From JANJTB01 sp032027125 (GTDB lineage: Bacteria > Bacteroidota > Ignavibacteria > Kapaibacteriales > UBA2268): a stretch of 64,000 bases of DNA. How positions within the stretch are numbered: the stretch's first letter is position 1; the number at the start of each line of letters is the position of its first letter. The notes beneath the pieces are model-generated. The model was not told the origin of the DNA, searched no databases, and saw only the letters and a program-made list of their open reading frames with translations. The stretch spans positions 1,202,679-1,266,678 of the forward strand of contig JAVSMQ010000001.1 of assembly GCA_032027125.1 (NCBI GenBank). Direction: 5' to 3'. The position numbers were made by a program, and so were the translations under genes. Of the stretch, positions 8,699-17,865 are shown one piece after another.

Positions 8699-11479
8699 AT
8701 GAAAAAGTTGGTTTTACTAATTGCAATAACAGCTATCTGGTTATCGGCATTTGAATTATCGTTATCACAATCATATCAGGGAAGTATATTTTATTTTTCA
8801 TTTCATCCGGGGATAGTCAGTCCTGAAGACATAGTTGCCCGCATTTATGTTTCCGCACCTTTTGAAGCAGAAGTTATAGTTGAAAGAAATAATCAAAAGA
8901 TAAGAGAGGGTATTATAACACCCAAAAACGGCTTTGCTGTAATCGAATTTATGGCATCGGAAGTGCAATCAACAACAAATTATGCCAACAAACTGCGTGA
9001 AGGTGTAATTGAAGACGGTGCTATAAGAATTTCGATACCGGGCACCGGTTCAGCATCGTGTTTTGTCAAAACAAAGTATGGAATTAATTCAGGCGGTATG
9101 TCTGTTTTTGATGCTTCAAAAGCAGGGTTGAGTTATCAGATAACCAGTCCGCAGACTTCGAAATTTGAAGAAAACATTTCAGCTAATTATGCTTCAGTCA
9201 TCGGTCTTTACGACAATACGCGTGTAACATTTCGAATGGGTGGCTGTGAAAACTGTTTTGCGTTAAAGGAAGATGGAGAATTGCTCAGATTTAACCAAAC
9301 TATCAGACGTACATTGAATGAAGGGGACGTTTGGATTCTCCCTGCTTATGGTGAAAATTCTGTATTAACTGGCTCTACAGTTAGGTCAAACAAACCGATT
9401 ACAGTTTTTTCAGGAAGTAATAAAGCATATAATACTTCCCAATATGAACTCAATTACACTATAAGTCAGGAATTACCGGAAGAACTTTTTGGGAAATTAT
9501 ATTTAATACCACAACTAACCGACAAATTCAATTACCCAATTATAAGAGCATTTGCCGACAGACCATATACTACTGTTAATTTCAACGGTAAAAACAAATT
9601 TCAAATCACAAATCCGGGCGGTATAAGAAACGATGGGTATATTGAAACCGAAGTAAAAGATGATTCAAAACCGGGCATAAATCCGGTTGCAATTACCTCT
9701 GATAATCCGATAAGTATAATGATAATTGACCCGAAATTAAGTTATAACGATAAATTGATTTCTCCATTTCAGATGCAGATTCTGCCTACAGAACTATTTT
9801 CAAAAACTGCAATATTCAGAATTGATGACCAAAGTGAAGATAATATTAATATTATTTACAAGGATACTTTATTTGACGGTACTGACTTTAAAATCCCTGA
9901 TGGATTGATGATTTCCGAGGTAGTCAACGGTGAATATAACTGGGTAAAATTAAACCAGTTTTCATCCGGTATGGGATATGCTTTTTCTTACACACTTTCG
10001 GAAGGTATGAGTTACCGTACAAAAAATATATCATTTTCAAAACCCGGAACTTATGCAATCAAATCTGATGCACCCATTGGAGTATATCAATATGGTATTG
10101 GCGGATTGACTTCTTACGGATTTCCTGTAAATGTGAATTTTTATGATTTTGAATTACCCGATACACTGGCTCCTTATGTAGAATATTCGACTTGCTGCAA
10201 ATGCGAAGTCACAGGAACAGTAATAGACGAACCGAGAATTGACCCACCCAACCGGAGCGGTTTAGGTCAGATATTTATGGATGCTTTAGACAGTTATAAT
10301 TATAAATTTGATGTTGAACCATATATTTTCGCAACGGACTCAAGAACAAATTGGAAATTAACCAGGATAAATCCAACCCAAATTTCAAGAGCTCATTTGG
10401 TATTTTATGACAAATCAGGCAATCGAAAAGATACAATAATTGAATGTATTAATAAAATCCCCATAATCAATCCGAATATAATTAACTTCGGACAGTTCAA
10501 AGTACAATCTGCCCCTGAAGAAAAAATTTTATCAATTGAAATAGTTAAAAGTAAAGATATTGTTATTCCCTACAATCTTGAAATGTATCTGATTTTAGAT
10601 TCCGAAAGTCTGGAATATAAATCTGGAGACATCAGAACCTATCAGAATTTTGATATAATTAATTTAAGAGATGTTAATATTCTGCCCCTTTTTAAAGACG
10701 GAAAATTGAATGTAGATATTAAATTTACTTCAACAGAAAAAGGGTTTTTCAAAGATTCAATAGGAATTACAGTTGTAGGTTACGAAGAAACAGCAAAGGA
10801 ATATGCTTTTTATGACATGGCATTTTTGACCGAGTTGAATGCATCTGTTGTGGAGAACCGAATTTGGGCAAAGGATTATTCTTTTGGTTTAGTAAATGTT
10901 GACTCTTCAGCAACTGTGGAGTTAAGAGTAAGTAATCCTTTAAACGGTTCAGCCGAATTTAATGTACCATTAAATATCTATGAAATTATTTTTAGCGGTG
11001 AGGATATTGGATTTGACGGCAGTGGAAAAGCTTTCGAAATAAGCGGACTTAGCGGTATTTCAACCCAGAACCCGCATATATTACAGCCTGACGAAGACCT
11101 GTTTTTTAACGTAAAATTCCAGCCGAAAGAAGTCAAAGAATATTCTGCTGAAATAATTTTTCAGGCTGATACAGATAAACCTGACAATAAAACAATCCTT
11201 ACAGGCAGAGGTGAACCTTCAACTTCTGTTGAAGAAAATCTTATAGGCAGTAGTATTGAAATACGTTACGACAACGGCTTTTTGAAATTCTCATCAAAAG
11301 AAGATTATCTGATTGGTGAAATCGAAATATATGATTTATTAGGAAAATTGATTTTGAATGAAACAATAAATAAAACTTTAAACGGTTATTCGCTCAAGAC
11401 AACTAATTTCAAGAGCGGTGTTTTTATAGTAAAGATGTATATAAACGGAATGTGGTTAAGTAAGAAAGTTATAATTTAG
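8699..11479 (+). CDS. IgGFc-binding-like surface protein with T9SS tail, paralogue 3
   Basis: The 926-aa protein has a signal peptide (MKKLVLLIAITAIWLSAFEL), an IgGFc-binding-like domain (YASVIGLYDNTRVTFRMGG; DVWILPAYG; KPITVFSGSN), a cysteine cluster altered to TCCKCEVTG, the DEPRIDPPNRSGLG segment, a choice-of-anchor-D-like domain (FDGSGKAFEISGL...FQPKEVKEYSAEIIF) and a T9SS sorting tail (IEIYDLLGKLIL...GVFIVKMYINGMWLSKKVII). The start at 8699 follows an AAAAAAAGG site and aligns with the other paralogues. It differs from its neighbours mostly in the middle third, while the C-terminal 80 codons remain close to identical, which suggests gene conversion or strong constraint on the export signal. 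Confidence 0.85.
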   Translation: MKKLVLLIAITAIWLSAFELSLSQSYQGSIFYFSFHPGIVSPEDIVARIYVSAPFEAEVIVERNNQKIREGIITPKNGFAVIEFMASEVQSTTNYANKLREGVIEDGAIRISIPGTGSASCFVKTKYGINSGGMSVFDASKAGLSYQITSPQTSKFEENISANYASVIGLYDNTRVTFRMGGCENCFALKEDGELLRFNQTIRRTLNEGDVWILPAYGENSVLTGSTVRSNKPITVFSGSNKAYNTSQYELNYTISQELPEELFGKLYLIPQLTDKFNYPIIRAFADRPYTTVNFNGKNKFQITNPGGIRNDGYIETEVKDDSKPGINPVAITSDNPISIMIIDPKLSYNDKLISPFQMQILPTELFSKTAIFRIDDQSEDNINIIYKDTLFDGTDFKIPDGLMISEVVNGEYNWVKLNQFSSGMGYAFSYTLSEGMSYRTKNISFSKPGTYAIKSDAPIGVYQYGIGGLTSYGFPVNVNFYDFELPDTLAPYVEYSTCCKCEVTGTVIDEPRIDPPNRSGLGQIFMDALDSYNYKFDVEPYIFATDSRTNWKLTRINPTQISRAHLVFYDKSGNRKDTIIECINKIPIINPNIINFGQFKVQSAPEEKILSIEIVKSKDIVIPYNLEMYLILDSESLEYKSGDIRTYQNFDIINLRDVNILPLFKDGKLNVDIKFTSTEKGFFKDSIGITVVGYEETAKEYAFYDMAFLTELNASVVENRIWAKDYSFGLVNVDSSATVELRVSNPLNGSAEFNVPLNIYEIIFSGEDIGFDGSGKAFEISGLSGISTQNPHILQPDEDLFFNVKFQPKEVKEYSAEIIFQADTDKPDNKTILTGRGEPSTSVEENLIGSSIEIRYDNGFLKFSSKEDYLIGEIEIYDLLGKLILNETINKTLNGYSLKTTNFKSGVFIVKMYINGMWLSKKVII

Positions 11480-11531
11480 GTGATTCATAGATATAAATGT
11501 AATTTAACAAAATGAGAATAAAAGGTTTATT

Positions 11532-13559
11532 ATGAAAAAGCTGGTTCTAATGTTGGTTATAACAGTTATTTGGCTATCATCACTCGAAGTATCATTTTCT
11601 CAGGGCTTTTATAATGGAACTATATATTATATTGCCCTACATCCGGGACTTGCAGCGCCAACAGATACAGTTTTACAGATTTATTTATTTTCATCGTATG
11701 AAGAAGAAATTGTAATTAGTAAGAATTCCAAAAAAATAAGAGAGAACATCTCAACTTCAGAATATGGTTTTATTAATTTTAGTCTTACAGCATCGGAAGC
11801 TCAATCAACAACAAAGTATCAGTATGATTTGTCATCAGAAAAACCAATTGAGAAAATATTCAAAAATTCTGCTGTTTCAATCAAAATGAAAGCATCAATT
11901 AATGTTTCCGGAGTTGTTCGTACCAATTACGGTAAGCAAACAGACGGTTTTAATTTACTTAACCAAAGTCAATTGGGAAAAGACTATCAGGTTTCAAATA
12001 ATTCACTTTCAAATTCAAAAGAAAATATTCCGGCAAATTATGTTTCCATTGTTGCAGCTTATGACAATACTACTATTGATTTTATTATGGGTGGATGTTT
12101 GGATTGTTTTGTTTTACTTGAAAATGGCGATACACTTAAATTTGATGAAACTATACAAAGAACATTAAATGAAAATGATGTATGGTTAATACCGGCGGCA
12201 GGTTCAAATTCGGTTCTAACAGGTTCTCAGATAAAATCAGACAGACCTGTTGCAGTATTTTCAGGCAGTAATAATGCATATAATATTGGAAATAATGAAA
12301 CAAATTATACAATTACACAGGAGATTCCAACAAATAACTGGAATAAACAGTTTTTAATTCCGAATTTTGCTGAACTAAAAGACTACGCGGTTATAAATGC
12401 TTTCGCCAAAGAAAATGAAACTCAAATATATGTTGATGATACTCCCAAATGGTACATCAAAAATCCGGGTGGTATAATAGATTCCGGATATATTCAAACT
12501 CCTTGCAACAGTTTATCTGATGAATATCCAAATCCGTTACCTGTTGAAATTAATTCGGATAAAGATATAAACATAATGTTAATAAATCCCGGTGAATTAA
12601 ATAATGGCACAAAATCTCAACCTATACAAATGCAAATCATACCAACTGAAGAGTTTTCAACTATTTCATTTTTCAAGATACATGATATTGATTTTGATAA
12701 TATTTCAATTGTTTTCAAAGCTACATCAGACGGAAATATTCTAAAGGATTTATATATATCTGAAATACTTGATGGTAAAACTAACTGGGTAATGCTAAGT
12801 GAATATTCACCCGGAAATGGCAGCCGATTCAGAAATACACTTCCTGATGGAACTCATTGGCGTTCAAAAAACTTGAAATTTGAAAAACCCGGAAGTTTTT
12901 CAATTAGATCAAACGACCCTTTTGCTGTCTATCAATATGGTTTCAGTGAATCAAAATCTTATGGATACCCATTAATGAATACTTCACCGGATATGGAAAC
13001 ACCGGATACTTTAGCTCCTTATGTTGAATTTACAATCAACTCAGATTGTGATGCTGTTGGTATTGTTATTGAAGAGCCAAGAAATGACTCATATATTCGA
13101 AGTAATCTCGGTTTGATTTATATGGAAAATTCTGATAGTTATAATTATATATTTGAATTTGATGAATATAATGCCGGAGTTGATACGAGTACAAACTGGA
13201 GATTGAAAATCAATAATCCTGCTGTAAACAGAAAAGCACATTTGGTGTTTATGGACAGAGTCGGAAACCGTAAAGATACAATAATTGAATGTACACCAAT
13301 TGTATCTGTTCAGGAAAATGATTTAATTAACTCAATCGAAATCCGTTACGACAACGGCTTTTTGAGATTTTATTCAAAAGAAGATTATCAGATTGATGAA
13401 ATTGAAATATTTGATTTGTCGGGAAAATTGATTTTGAATGAAACAATAAATAAAACTTTAAACGGTTATTCGTTAAGGACTGATAATTTCATTTTAGGTG
13501 TTTATATCGTAAAGATGTACATCAACGGAAAGTGGTTCAGTAAGAAAGTGATTATTTAA
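11532..13559 (+). CDS. Short IgGFc-binding-like surface protein with T9SS tail, paralogue 4
   Basis: At 675 aa this copy is about 250 residues shorter than the others. It keeps the signal peptide (MKKLVLMLVITVIWLSSLEV), the IgGFc-binding-like domain (YVSIVAAYDNTTIDFIMGG; DVWLIPAAG; RPVAVFSGSN), the EEPRNDSYIRSNLG segment and the T9SS sorting tail. The whole choice-of-anchor-D-like region is missing: CTPIVSVQENDLINS joins straight to the sorting domain. The cysteine cluster is reduced to a single residue (SDCDAVG). The spacer before this gene lacks the hairpin found after paralogues 1, 2 and 4. An AAAAGG site lies 7 nt before the ATG. Confidence 0.85.
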   Translation: MKKLVLMLVITVIWLSSLEVSFSQGFYNGTIYYIALHPGLAAPTDTVLQIYLFSSYEEEIVISKNSKKIRENISTSEYGFINFSLTASEAQSTTKYQYDLSSEKPIEKIFKNSAVSIKMKASINVSGVVRTNYGKQTDGFNLLNQSQLGKDYQVSNNSLSNSKENIPANYVSIVAAYDNTTIDFIMGGCLDCFVLLENGDTLKFDETIQRTLNENDVWLIPAAGSNSVLTGSQIKSDRPVAVFSGSNNAYNIGNNETNYTITQEIPTNNWNKQFLIPNFAELKDYAVINAFAKENETQIYVDDTPKWYIKNPGGIIDSGYIQTPCNSLSDEYPNPLPVEINSDKDINIMLINPGELNNGTKSQPIQMQIIPTEEFSTISFFKIHDIDFDNISIVFKATSDGNILKDLYISEILDGKTNWVMLSEYSPGNGSRFRNTLPDGTHWRSKNLKFEKPGSFSIRSNDPFAVYQYGFSESKSYGYPLMNTSPDMETPDTLAPYVEFTINSDCDAVGIVIEEPRNDSYIRSNLGLIYMENSDSYNYIFEFDEYNAGVDTSTNWRLKINNPAVNRKAHLVFMDRVGNRKDTIIECTPIVSVQENDLINSIEIRYDNGFLRFYSKEDYQIDEIEIFDLSGKLILNETINKTLNGYSLRTDNFILGVYIVKMYINGKWFSKKVII

Positions 13560-13573
13560 GTGAATCTTAAAAT

Positions 13574-13600
13574 CATCCGATGACTGCCAGTCATCGGATG
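13574..13600. repeat. Intergenic hairpin, copy 3
   Basis: Arms of 12 bp (CATCCGATGACT and its reverse complement) with the same GCC loop, 14 bp after the stop of paralogue 4. The outer A/T pairs of copies 1 and 2 are lost here, so the GC-containing core is what is conserved. It closes the gene cluster. Confidence 0.88.
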
Positions 13601-13886
13601 TATGAGATACATAACTCAAATCAATTTTAAATCATATTGTGATAATTTATCATAATTTTTCCAATTATGATAAAAAAATATCTTTATATTCATTTTTCTG
13701 ACATTAAAATGCTATTATTACATATAAATTTCATATTTTTGTAACGTTCAAGTTCACTGAATATAAAATAGATTTTTTGAAATTGTACAGTTCATTCGCA
13801 ATAGAAAATTGAATTTTAGAATTATATTTTAATGATTTGAAACAAATGTTATATGTTTTTTTAACAAAAAATGACTTGGTGTAAAA
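13601..13886. other. AT-rich intergenic region upstream of the cpgs-like gene
   Basis: Nothing gene-like is visible. A plus-strand promoter for the gene at 13887 is expected here, but no match to the TTTG-N20-TAnnTTTG pattern is convincing; TTTTTTG at about 13770 lacks a proper -7 partner. Confidence 0.4.
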
Positions 13887-15209
13887 ATGGAAAAAATTAA
13901 AGTGTTAATAATCGGTGCCGCAGGCAGAGATTTTCACAATTTCAACACTGTTTACCGTAACAACCCATTGTATGATGTTGTTGCATTCACAGCCGCACAG
14001 ATTCCTGATATAGACGGCAGAAAATACCCCGCATCACTTGCAGGTGAATTATATCCAGCAGGAATCCCAATATTTGACGAAGCTGACCTCGAAAATCTTA
14101 TCGAGAAACATAAAGTTGAAGAATGTGTATTGTCATACAGCGATTTGCCTTATGCAACTGTTATGCACATCGGTTCACGTGTAATGGCTGCCGGAGCAAA
14201 ATTCTCAATGATGGGCTCAACTCCTACTATGGTTGAATCAACAAAACCTGTTATTTCGGTTTGTGCTGTTCGTACAGGCTGCGGCAAGAGCCAGACTACA
14301 CGCGAAGTTGTACGCCAGCTTCTTGCTATGGGCAAGAAAGTTGTATCTGTTCGCCATCCAATGCCTTACGGCGACCTTGAAGCTCAGAAAGTTCAGCGTT
14401 TTGCAACTATCGAAGACCTGACAAAACATAAATGTACTATCGAAGAAATGGAAGAATACGAACCTCATATAGAAATGGGTAGCGTAATTTATTCCGGCGT
14501 TGACTACGAAGCAATCCTTCGCGAAGCTGAAAAAGAAGCAGATGTAATAGTTTGGGACGGCGGAAATAACGATATGCCTTTCTATAAATCAGATTTGCAG
14601 ATTGTAGTTGTTGACCCGCTTCGTCCGGGACACGAAATCAATTATTACCCGGGTGAAGTAAACTTGCGTATGGCCGATGTAGTTGTCGTAAACAAAATTG
14701 ACTCAGCTTATCCAGAAGATATCGAAGAAGTTATGGATAACGTTCGTGAGTACAATCCCAAGGCGCAGATTATTCTTGCTGCGTCATCAATAATCGTTGA
14801 CGACCCGAAATTAATCAAAGGTAAACGCGTACTTGTTGTTGAAGACGGACCGACACTAACCCACGGCGAAATGGATCAGGGTGCTGGAATGGTTGCAGCC
14901 CGCAGATACGGTGCCAGCAGCTATGTTGACCCTCGTCCTTACACAGTCGGCAAAATCACAGAAACTTTTGAGAAATATCCTGAAATCGGTATTTTATTAC
15001 CGGCGATGGGTTACGGCGACCAGCAGATGAAAGACCTTGAAACAACTATCAACAACACTGTTTGTGATTCAGTTGTAATCGGTACTCCAATCAATCTTGC
15101 AAGATTTATCAAAATCAACAAACCGCACACTCGCGTTAATTATGAATTAACTGAAATCTCTGCTCCGAAATTAGGCGAAATTCTTAGAGATATGCCAAAA
15201 TTGAAGTAA
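13887..15209 (+). CDS. Cyclic 2,3-diphosphoglycerate synthase family GTPase
   Basis: The 440-aa protein matches the COG2403 family: an N-terminal Rossmann-like domain (MEKIKVLIIGAAGRDFHNFN), then a P-loop NTPase domain with AVRTGCGKSQTTRE (Walker A at 127-135) and VDPLRPGHE and VVNKID, the last being an NKxD-like specificity motif. In methanogens the founding member makes cyclic 2,3-diphosphoglycerate; bacterial homologues are widespread but their product is not established, so the name is a family label only. Codon usage is more GC-rich than its neighbours, with a regular third-position pattern, suggesting good expression. It stands alone with its own terminator. Confidence 0.85.
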   Translation: MEKIKVLIIGAAGRDFHNFNTVYRNNPLYDVVAFTAAQIPDIDGRKYPASLAGELYPAGIPIFDEADLENLIEKHKVEECVLSYSDLPYATVMHIGSRVMAAGAKFSMMGSTPTMVESTKPVISVCAVRTGCGKSQTTREVVRQLLAMGKKVVSVRHPMPYGDLEAQKVQRFATIEDLTKHKCTIEEMEEYEPHIEMGSVIYSGVDYEAILREAEKEADVIVWDGGNNDMPFYKSDLQIVVVDPLRPGHEINYYPGEVNLRMADVVVVNKIDSAYPEDIEEVMDNVREYNPKAQIILAASSIIVDDPKLIKGKRVLVVEDGPTLTHGEMDQGAGMVAARRYGASSYVDPRPYTVGKITETFEKYPEIGILLPAMGYGDQQMKDLETTINNTVCDSVVIGTPINLARFIKINKPHTRVNYELTEISAPKLGEILRDMPKLK

Positions 15210-15242
15210 GTTTTTAGTTCTAAGTTTTTAGTTTTTAGTATG

Positions 15243-15281
15243 ATGTCCAACATTTTTAATATTGTTGGACATTTTTATTTT
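15243..15281 (+). terminator. Intrinsic terminator after the cpgs-like gene
   Basis: A 10-bp perfect stem (ATGTCCAACA at 15243-15252 pairing with TGTTGGACAT at 15263-15272) is followed by TTTTATTTT. It starts 34 bp after the stop. The GTCCAA core recurs in the terminators at 17.7 and 24.8 kb. Confidence 0.85.
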
Positions 15282-15453
15282 GGTAAAATGTATGATTTTA
15301 CTTAATTTTGTAAATCATTTATTGAGAGGATGCAGATAAATGATAAATGAACTAATTTGGTACTTAGTCGGTGAGCAGAAATCCGATGGACTTCGCCTAC
15401 CGCCTGACTATTTGTGGCAACCATAGAGGTCCGCAGGAACGAATAGAAACATA

Positions 15454-16131
15454 ATGAAAGCAAAAGCATTCTATATCGGACTGACATTAATTTTGATTAG
15501 CTTCATTACTTGTGTAATAAGTTTTTATCTTTTAATTTTTGGAATACCGATATTTTTGATTGGAGTTGTATTGGTTTTTCTATCTAAACAGGCAACTAAA
15601 GTAAAACTAATCACGACATTAACGCCAATTGTATTATACATTCCACTGACATTTTTATTCTTGTATGTTTACAACTATTCAACACCAAAAACAATTCTAA
15701 TTCCGAAAGACTTCGAAGGTAATTTAAGGGTTGTTTACGAAGAAAAATGTGGATATAATTATGACAAATCAGAAGGTGTAAAAACAATGAATTTTCCCGA
15801 AAACGGAATACTTATTTTAAATGAAGACTTCGACAGACACGTAAATTATAAATATTTTTTAGTTGACGATTTAGGAAAAAGAACAGAAATACAACAAATC
15901 ATTGATTTTAAAAGCAAAGTTCAAAATCGACCTTGTGTTTTATTTGTTGGTTCAGGGACAATTGGACAGACAATAGAAGCCAACTCAACAAATCAAGAAG
16001 AAAAAGGAATAACTTTTACAGATTTTTATGTTTACAACAAAGACACTATTGATAGAAACGACTATAAAAGTCAACAAAGATTTGACTCATTGACAACAGC
16101 AATAGTAAACCAATGCAGGCAACAAAAATAA
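15454..16131 (+). CDS. Membrane protein of unknown function, three N-terminal helices
   Basis: The 225-aa protein begins with three hydrophobic segments (about residues 7-30, 32-45 and 52-75), followed by a soluble C-terminal domain of about 150 residues with no motif I recognise (KCGYNYDKSEGVKTMNFPEN; ILILNEDF). The DNA on both sides is unusual: the 100 bp before it (15350-15450) and the 45 bp after it (16138-16182, GGTAGCCACTAACAGCC then GCGGGGGTTTCG) are locally GC-rich, unlike the rest of the intergenic DNA. This fits arrival as a cassette, but I see no integrase or canonical attC core. Function unknown. Confidence 0.7.
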   Translation: MKAKAFYIGLTLILISFITCVISFYLLIFGIPIFLIGVVLVFLSKQATKVKLITTLTPIVLYIPLTFLFLYVYNYSTPKTILIPKDFEGNLRVVYEEKCGYNYDKSEGVKTMNFPENGILILNEDFDRHVNYKYFLVDDLGKRTEIQQIIDFKSKVQNRPCVLFVGSGTIGQTIEANSTNQEEKGITFTDFYVYNKDTIDRNDYKSQQRFDSLTTAIVNQCRQQK

Positions 16132-16298
16132 TGGTAGCCACTAACAGCCATATTGCAAATGCGGGGGTTTCGTGCTTCTATTCAAGTTAATTGCAGGTTT
16201 ACAAATACCAAGAAATTTATTCTCATTTTCCAAATTATTAAAATAAATTTCTGAACATTAAGTCTAAATTGTATAACAAATTTATTTGGTAATATTCT

Positions 16299-16532
16299 AT
16301 GACAAATAATCCTGTAAATATTGATAGCGAGATTTTGGCGGGTACTGCGGTTTTTACTGGTACGAGAGTTCCTGTGAAGAACCTGTTCGACTATTTGGAA
16401 TCCGGCGAATCAATTGATAGTTTCATTGATGATTTTGATTCAGTTACAAAAGAACAGGTGTTAAAAGTTCTTGAGATTTCTGAAAAATTGATTGAAAACA
16501 CTTGTAGTATTTTAAATGAAAATTTTGCTTGA
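16299..16532 (+). CDS. DUF433 antitoxin
   Basis: The 77-aa protein has the DUF433 signature: ILAGTAVFTGTRVPVKNLFD then YLESGESIDSFIDDFDSV and EQVLKVLE. This small HTH-like domain is the antitoxin partner of DUF5615 PIN-like toxins. Its 3' end overlaps the toxin gene by 17 bp, so the two are translationally coupled. A close paralogue lies on the opposite strand at 30.2 kb, and a dead copy at 1.5 kb. Confidence 0.85.
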   Translation: MTNNPVNIDSEILAGTAVFTGTRVPVKNLFDYLESGESIDSFIDDFDSVTKEQVLKVLEISEKLIENTCSILNENFA

Positions 16533-16839
16533 TGAATGTATCACCAAGAAACTAAAGCCCTATCTTATAGATTTTGAAGTTTATACAGTAGTTGAAATGG
16601 GGTCAAGCGGATTAAAAAATGGTGAGCTTCTAAAAAATTGCTCAATAAATAATTTTGGCATTTTACTTACAATTGATAAAAATATTTCAAGTCAGCAAAG
16701 TATAACAAAATTCAATGTTTCCGTAGTAATATTAAATAGTATCAACAGTAAACTGGAATCTATAATTCCTTTAATTCCAAAATTTAAAGAAGAAGTTTCA
16801 AATTTCAACATAGGACACTATTATTCGATTGATTATTAA
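16516..16839 (+). CDS. DUF5615 PIN-like toxin
   Basis: The 107-aa protein starts MKILLDECITKKLKPYL, the hallmark of DUF5615 PIN-like domains, whose first acidic residues (D6, E7) belong to the metal-binding nuclease site; ILLTIDKNIS supplies the next conserved aspartate. It is nearly colinear with the 29937-30260 protein. Family members are predicted RNases of VapBC-like modules. The gene follows its DUF433 antitoxin with a 17-bp overlap. Confidence 0.85.
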   Translation: MKILLDECITKKLKPYLIDFEVYTVVEMGSSGLKNGELLKNCSINNFGILLTIDKNISSQQSITKFNVSVVILNSINSKLESIIPLIPKFKEEVSNFNIGHYYSIDY

Positions 16840-16908
16840 ATGGACTTATTTTGTAATTTCTTATTTTGCAATAAATTATAGAAAAACTCGTTAATGAATT
16901 TAGTTATC

Positions 16909-16926
16909 GCTAATTGTAGAATTAGC
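16909..16926 (+). other. Small hairpin between TA pair and next gene
   Basis: Perfect 7-bp stem GCTAATT / AATTAGC with a 4-nt loop, 70 bp downstream of the DUF5615 gene. No U-tract follows, so a terminator role is uncertain. Confidence 0.35.
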
Positions 16927-17003
16927 AAAATAATGACCAAACATTTCAAAGGAGCATAAACCGAAAAGCTTAAAGAGTAGGTAAAATCAATAAAACAAAA
17001 AAA

Positions 17004-17684
17004 ATGAAATTTGATATCACAGTAAAGAATATATCAACTGTCGAAGAAATTCCAAACTTTTGGCAGAATCAGGATTACATCAACTTATTAGAACGATTTA
17101 ATTTCCCTGATGCAAACACTGTAAAGCCGGAAAATTTAAGAGAAATGCTAAATATGGCTATTACAGATTTTGAGCCAAATGAAGCTGCCGCGATTATCCT
17201 AACTTATAAACTTTCTGATAGATTAAGTGAAGGTCAGATAGCTCAGATTTCGAACGATATGTTGCTTGACAAAGTATGTGAAGAGTATCCGGAAATTGAT
17301 TTGCATTATGATTTATTCAATGTTAACCAATTGCTGTATAAGGCATTCAATGGAAAATTCCCAAATGCAAAAGCAACTATTGTTGACTTTGCTATCGTTT
17401 CTAAAGATGGGTACAACGAAGAAATTACAAAAGAAATTGTTTTAAAATCTTTCAATAATGGAATATCGGATAGAAATCTCATTAAAAGGTTATTTACCGA
17501 GCAAATGAACACTGACAAAGAATTTGTCGAAGCAGAATCAGTTATGTGGGAATTAAATAAGGTAGATTCAACTGATTTTACATTGATAACTTCAGAAAAT
17601 TGGTTAAATAAAAAAGATTTTGGTACATCTGAATTTGAAGGTGATTGTTTGCTGCCTGAGGAAGATGAAGAAGATAATAATTAA
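17004..17684 (+). CDS. Conserved hypothetical acidic protein
   Basis: The 226-aa soluble protein has no signal peptide or membrane segment. It is rich in acidic residues and ends in a run of Asp/Glu (LLPEEDEEDNN). It contains an amphipathic helical centre (LREMLNMAITDFEPNEAAAI; LSEGQIAQISNDMLLDKV). I do not recognise a domain. It is a single-gene unit followed by its own strong terminator, which supports it being a real gene. Confidence 0.7.
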   Translation: MKFDITVKNISTVEEIPNFWQNQDYINLLERFNFPDANTVKPENLREMLNMAITDFEPNEAAAIILTYKLSDRLSEGQIAQISNDMLLDKVCEEYPEIDLHYDLFNVNQLLYKAFNGKFPNAKATIVDFAIVSKDGYNEEITKEIVLKSFNNGISDRNLIKRLFTEQMNTDKEFVEAESVMWELNKVDSTDFTLITSENWLNKKDFGTSEFEGDCLLPEEDEEDNN

Positions 17685-17702
17685 GTCCATATAATTTTAT
17701 TC

Positions 17703-17740
17703 AGATGTCCAATATTTTTAATAATATTGGACATCTTTTG
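17703..17740 (+). terminator. Intrinsic terminator, 14-bp perfect stem
   Basis: AGATGTCCAATATT (17703-17716) pairs perfectly with AATATTGGACATCT (17723-17736) and runs into TTTTG. It begins 18 bp after the stop of the acidic hypothetical gene. It shares the GTCCAA core with the terminator at 15.2 kb. Confidence 0.88.
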
Positions 17741-17865
17741 TGCTTCTTCTCCATTTATTATAGATAGCCTTCTTTCAAATTCAGTTGTCCGAAACTTATG
17801 CAAGAATCGGACAAATGAATTTACTTCAAAACATTATTAATTATTACATATTTTCAAAAATCAAT

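Noticed and set aside
16138..16182. Canonical attC site after the 225-aa membrane protein
   Set aside because: No exact RYYYAAC/GTTRRRY pair was found; kept only as a weak observation.
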